Positions 13,731-16,741 of a stretch of 16,741 nt of DNA are shown in pieces; within the stretch, counting starts at the first letter, position 1, and the number at the start of each line of letters is the position of its first letter. The DNA is from an uncultured Candidatus Midichloriaceae bacterium (GTDB lineage: Bacteria > Pseudomonadota > Alphaproteobacteria > Rickettsiales > Midichloriaceae): contig CAJQNX010000032.1 of assembly GCA_905479795.1 (NCBI GenBank), forward strand, positions 1 to 16,741, given 5' to 3'. The notes beneath the pieces are model-generated. The model was given only the letters and a program-made list of their open reading frames with translations, was not told the origin of the DNA and ran no database searches. Position numbers and translations under genes: made by a program.

Positions 13731-15551
13731 GTGAAAAATCTCATAGCTGTGTACTTTTCTTTTTTGTTATTCGTTTTTCATATACTGTTCATATTTTCTT
13801 TTTCTTCATGTGCAGAAGCTAAATTTCATAAGCAGCAGCATGATTATCACGTTATTATCAGTCAGAAAAAAAACTCTAACAAAACATTAGCTAGTATACT
13901 CCAGGATACACAAATTTACTTAGAACAGCTTGTAGATAGAGATTTAATTGATACAATCAATCTAAACTACCGCGTTGAACAAGATCATTTATATATTCGA
14001 AAAATACTTGAATCACAGGGATATTATAAAGCAAAAATTAAATCTGTATTAAAGAAAGAAGCGGCAACAATAAAATTTAAAGTTGATGCAGGAGAGCAAT
14101 ATAAATTTGGAAAAATTCAAGTGTTAATTAATAAAAAAAAACTTGATGCAATTCAACCACTAGATATCACTTCAGCAATATCTTTAAAGGCTATTACTAA
14201 CGCACCTGCATTAGTTTCAAATGTGATAAAAGATCAGCAATTAATTAAAAAATGGATTGAAGTAAATAAGTGTTTTTTTAAGTATAGTGTTCAACATAAT
14301 GCTGTGGTAAATAATTTAAAAAATCAAATTGATATTACTTATCATGTAACTGTTAAGAGTAAAGCTACTTTTGGAAAAATTAATTTTATGGGCAATCTAA
14401 CAGTAGCACCCCTCTATTTAAATAGACTAGTATCCATTAAGGAAGGGAGATGCTTTAAACAATCAGAAATAAACGCTGCTAAAACCCAACTGCAAAAATC
14501 AAGGCTTTTTGCAGAAGTGAATGTTGTGCTACCTCAATCACCATCACCCGATGGAACAGTGCCAATTACATTTAATCTCAAGGAAGGGAAGTATCGATCA
14601 ATAAAAACAGGTATAAGCTATAGTACGGATATTAGTTTAGGGCTCGATACAAAATGGGAACACAATAATTTTTTGGGACACGGAGAAAAATTTTCTGCAT
14701 CACTATCTTTAGCAAAAATAAAAAGTCAGCTGGGAGTACAATTAGTTAAGCCTTTTTTCTTAAAAGTTAATCAACGTTTAAAAATTGATGGCACCTTTAA
14801 AAAAGAGAGCAGTGAAGCATATCGGTCTAAAGGATTTGATATATCGGGTAATATTGAGCGTGATATTAGCAATAAAAAAATTATTGGTATAGGTGCGAAA
14901 TATAATTTCGAGCAGGTTAAAAAACAAGATAATTCTAAAAATTTAATGCTGCTCTCTGTACCTATGTTTATTTCGCAAGATAAACGAGATGATATACTTA
15001 ATCCTAAAAAGGGTTGGACATTTAATATTAATATTGAACCAAGCTTAAATACTCTAAATAGCAGCACTACTTTTGTCAAAAATAAATTAAGTGGTACCAT
15101 CTATCACTCCATACCAGTAATGGGAAAACCAATAATAGCATTCCGCGCAGCCACAGGTGGTATTATTGGCGCAAACACTACCATACCTGTAACAAAACGC
15201 TTTTATGTGGGAGGCGGCGGTTCTTTAAGAGGATATGAATACCAATCAGTAGGGCCAATTGATAAAAAAAATATTCCCTTAGGGGGACGCTCATTTATTG
15301 AGATTTCTACAGAATTGAGGATACGTATTAATAATAACTATGGAATGGTTGCTTTTATTGACGCAGGAAATGTTTATAATTCTGTAATTCCCAATTTTAA
15401 AAATGGAATGCGTTGTGGTGTTGGGGTAGGATTACGTTATTATACTCAATTTGGACCTTTGCGAGCAGATATAGCAATACCTCTGCACAAACGTGTTGGT
15501 GGTATAGATAAAGCATACCAATTATATTTTAGTATAGGGCAGGCATTTTGA
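13731..15551 (+). CDS. tamA: TamA, outer-membrane translocation and assembly module barrel (Omp85 family)
   Basis: TamA is the outer-membrane half of the TAM system, which helps insert outer-membrane proteins and move material to the outer membrane together with TamB. It has 606 residues, near the usual 570-640. A signal peptide covers residues 1-30 (FVFHILFIFSFSSCAEA, then KF), with likely cleavage after AEA. About three POTRA domains follow (roughly 35-290), containing LDRD-like VDRDLIDTINL, YYKAKIKSVL and GKINFMGNLTVAP elements. The 16-strand barrel occupies about 295-606. The Omp85 loop-6 signature GGGGSLRGYEY is near 493-503, and the protein ends in an aromatic residue (SIGQAF), the usual barrel C-terminal signal. 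The start is GTG at 13731, supported by the well-formed signal peptide; the ribosome binding site is weak. The stop overlaps the tamB start by one base. Confidence 0.93.
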   Translation: MKNLIAVYFSFLLFVFHILFIFSFSSCAEAKFHKQQHDYHVIISQKKNSNKTLASILQDTQIYLEQLVDRDLIDTINLNYRVEQDHLYIRKILESQGYYKAKIKSVLKKEAATIKFKVDAGEQYKFGKIQVLINKKKLDAIQPLDITSAISLKAITNAPALVSNVIKDQQLIKKWIEVNKCFFKYSVQHNAVVNNLKNQIDITYHVTVKSKATFGKINFMGNLTVAPLYLNRLVSIKEGRCFKQSEINAAKTQLQKSRLFAEVNVVLPQSPSPDGTVPITFNLKEGKYRSIKTGISYSTDISLGLDTKWEHNNFLGHGEKFSASLSLAKIKSQLGVQLVKPFFLKVNQRLKIDGTFKKESSEAYRSKGFDISGNIERDISNKKIIGIGAKYNFEQVKKQDNSKNLMLLSVPMFISQDKRDDILNPKKGWTFNINIEPSLNTLNSSTTFVKNKLSGTIYHSIPVMGKPIIAFRAATGGIIGANTTIPVTKRFYVGGGGSLRGYEYQSVGPIDKKNIPLGGRSFIEISTELRIRINNNYGMVAFIDAGNVYNSVIPNFKNGMRCGVGVGLRYYTQFGPLRADIAIPLHKRVGGIDKAYQLYFSIGQAF

Positions 15552-16741
15552 TGGTATACAATTTTCATATTAAAAAAATTATTGATTTGCTACTTAAGCT
15601 TTTATTAGTCGTGTTAATGGTAGCATTATTAGCACTTGCTGGAGCACTATATTGGCTATCTAGTGAGTCGGGCAAAGCTTTTGTTCAAGATCAAACTGAA
15701 AATCAATTGTCAAAGAGTTTAGGTTATAAGGTTAGAGCTCAAGGGGTTAGTTTTCATTTACCATTAATTGCTAAAATTGAGCAAGTATCATTACTTGATG
15801 CGCAAGGTGTGTGGCTTAAAACAAATGATTTATCTATTAGCTTTTTACCTACGTTCAATATTAAAAAACATCTGATTTTCCGTAAAATTGCCGCCAATAA
15901 ATTAGTTGTATCAAGAATTCCTGAGATTAATATTTCTAATACTAAAGGTACTGGAAATCTAGATATATCAGTGCAAAAGATCAATATAGATGAGTTGATT
16001 ATTACAAACGCAATAACACAATTAAAGGAAGATTTAATTAGTTCATTTATGGGATCTGTAAATTGGTTATCTTCATCAAAAAAAGTTGCATTTGAAACTC
16101 TAATAACCGCAAAAAAGCCAGTGCTTGGATTTCAAGAAATAAGTTTAAATTCCACAGGGAGTTTTCTTCTAAGTGAAGATTTATTCACTTTAACATCCAT
16201 GAGTCTTTCTAGTCCAAATTTAAATATATCTGGTAATGGTACGTTAAATATTTCTACTAATGCTCTGACAGCAACAATATGTACAGATAAAATGGACGTT
16301 AGTAACTGGAGAAAAAATATGAGTGGTGTATTGCAGGCAGACGCTATTATTTCTGGAACTATCCAAAGTCCAATAATTAAAACAACACTTCATTTGCACG
16401 ATGCTATGTATCTTAAACAGACTATTCCAGATATTACTACTAATATAATCAGTAAAAAAGATGCTCAAAAATGGAGTGGTGACATCAATATTATCTTGTC
16501 AGAACATGATAAAGCTACAATGCAATATGAATGGATTGATAATATACTTAAGCTAGACAGTATCTCAGGAAAGTATCTTAATAATAAGCTTAAGGGGTCA
16601 CTTCTTATAGATAGAAAAACTGCTATCATGGAAGGGAAATTGTATGCCCAAATTCCTAGTATTGAGAAATTTCATAATTATATACCTAATTCATTTTATG
16701 GAAGTGCAGAAATCTTTGTAAAATTAAGCTCGAGAAAAATT
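15551..16741 (+). CDS. tamB: TamB, inner-membrane-anchored AsmA-like component, 5' part (runs off window)
   Basis: TamB is a very long periplasmic beta-groove protein of the AsmA/bridge-like family, anchored in the inner membrane and partnered with TamA; family members span the periplasm and are now viewed as phospholipid conduits. The frame opens with an ATG that shares its A with the tamA stop (TGATG) and stays open for 397 codons to the window edge. Residues 12-36 form one membrane anchor (LLLKLLLVVLMVALLALAGA). The rest is a run of alternating beta strands rich in Ile, Ser and Asn (for example FETLITAKKPVLGFQEISLN), with the early motif LGYKVRAQGVSFHLPL typical of the TamB N-terminus. Coupled translation with tamA implies matched production. 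No lesion is visible. The conserved DUF490 C-terminal domain would lie beyond the window. Confidence 0.92.
   Translation, partial: MVYNFHIKKIIDLLLKLLLVVLMVALLALAGALYWLSSESGKAFVQDQTENQLSKSLGYKVRAQGVSFHLPLIAKIEQVSLLDAQGVWLKTNDLSISFLPTFNIKKHLIFRKIAANKLVVSRIPEINISNTKGTGNLDISVQKINIDELIITNAITQLKEDLISSFMGSVNWLSSSKKVAFETLITAKKPVLGFQEISLNSTGSFLLSEDLFTLTSMSLSSPNLNISGNGTLNISTNALTATICTDKMDVSNWRKNMSGVLQADAIISGTIQSPIIKTTLHLHDAMYLKQTIPDITTNIISKKDAQKWSGDINIILSEHDKATMQYEWIDNILKLDSISGKYLNNKLKGSLLIDRKTAIMEGKLYAQIPSIEKFHNYIPNSFYGSAEIFVKLSSRKI

Noticed and set aside
14771..15100. Minus-strand 109-codon frame within tamA
   Set aside because: It is antisense to the barrel domain of tamA, which is intact and clearly coding on the plus strand.
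1..16741. CRISPR arrays, rRNA and tRNA genes
   Set aside because: No evenly spaced direct repeats, no rRNA-like conserved stretches and no cloverleaf with a TTC-type T-loop were seen on either strand.

Overview
The window is AT-rich (roughly 70% A+T by eye) and looks like a chromosomal segment of a host-associated proteobacterium. The base composition, the many broken genes and insertion-sequence remnants, and the tamA-tamB pair fit a Rickettsiales-like alphaproteobacterium best. That assignment rests on style and gene content, not on a marker gene, so I hold it with moderate confidence. No rRNA, tRNA or CRISPR array was seen.

Layout. (1) 1-993 (+): 3' part of recQ, a housekeeping helicase. 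(2) 994-9780: an accessory, decaying region. It holds a scar of a DNA2/NAM7-type helicase (1271-1518), an intact AAA_14/DUF4143 ATPase (1639-2784, +), and an intact tyrosine recombinase (2922-3989, -) whose promoter is wrapped in two inverted repeats. Next come a serine-recombinase scar (4286-4393, -), a hicA-hicB toxin-antitoxin operon (4400-5007, -) with a promoter/operator, and about 600 bp of non-coding DNA with hairpins. A two-gene operon of unknown function follows (5695-7010, -); its first protein carries an NCxxWA / HxAR / WxSKLG signature suggesting a Cys-His hydrolase. Then come an IS3-family remnant (7092-7385), a small multi-pass membrane protein (7486-7992, +), a broken Fic-family gene (8268-8702, -) and a heavily frameshifted ISAs1/IS4-type transposase (8779-9767, -). 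(3) 9893-16741: a stable envelope-related block with an MFS transporter (-), two paralogous MscS-type channels transcribed divergently, and then tamA and the 5' part of tamB, overlapping by one base.

How the genes work together. TamA (outer-membrane Omp85 barrel with POTRA domains) and TamB (inner-membrane-anchored, AsmA-like periplasmic protein) form the TAM system. The MscS pair and the MFS protein are inner-membrane functions. The accessory region combines recombinases, toxin-antitoxin genes, IS scars and orphan genes, so it looks like an integration hot spot between recQ and the MFS gene that has been gaining and eroding DNA. The parts most worth a second look are the 5695-7010 operon, the nested palindromes at the integrase promoter, and the poly(A) tract that separates the natural ATG of the second mscS gene from its reading frame.
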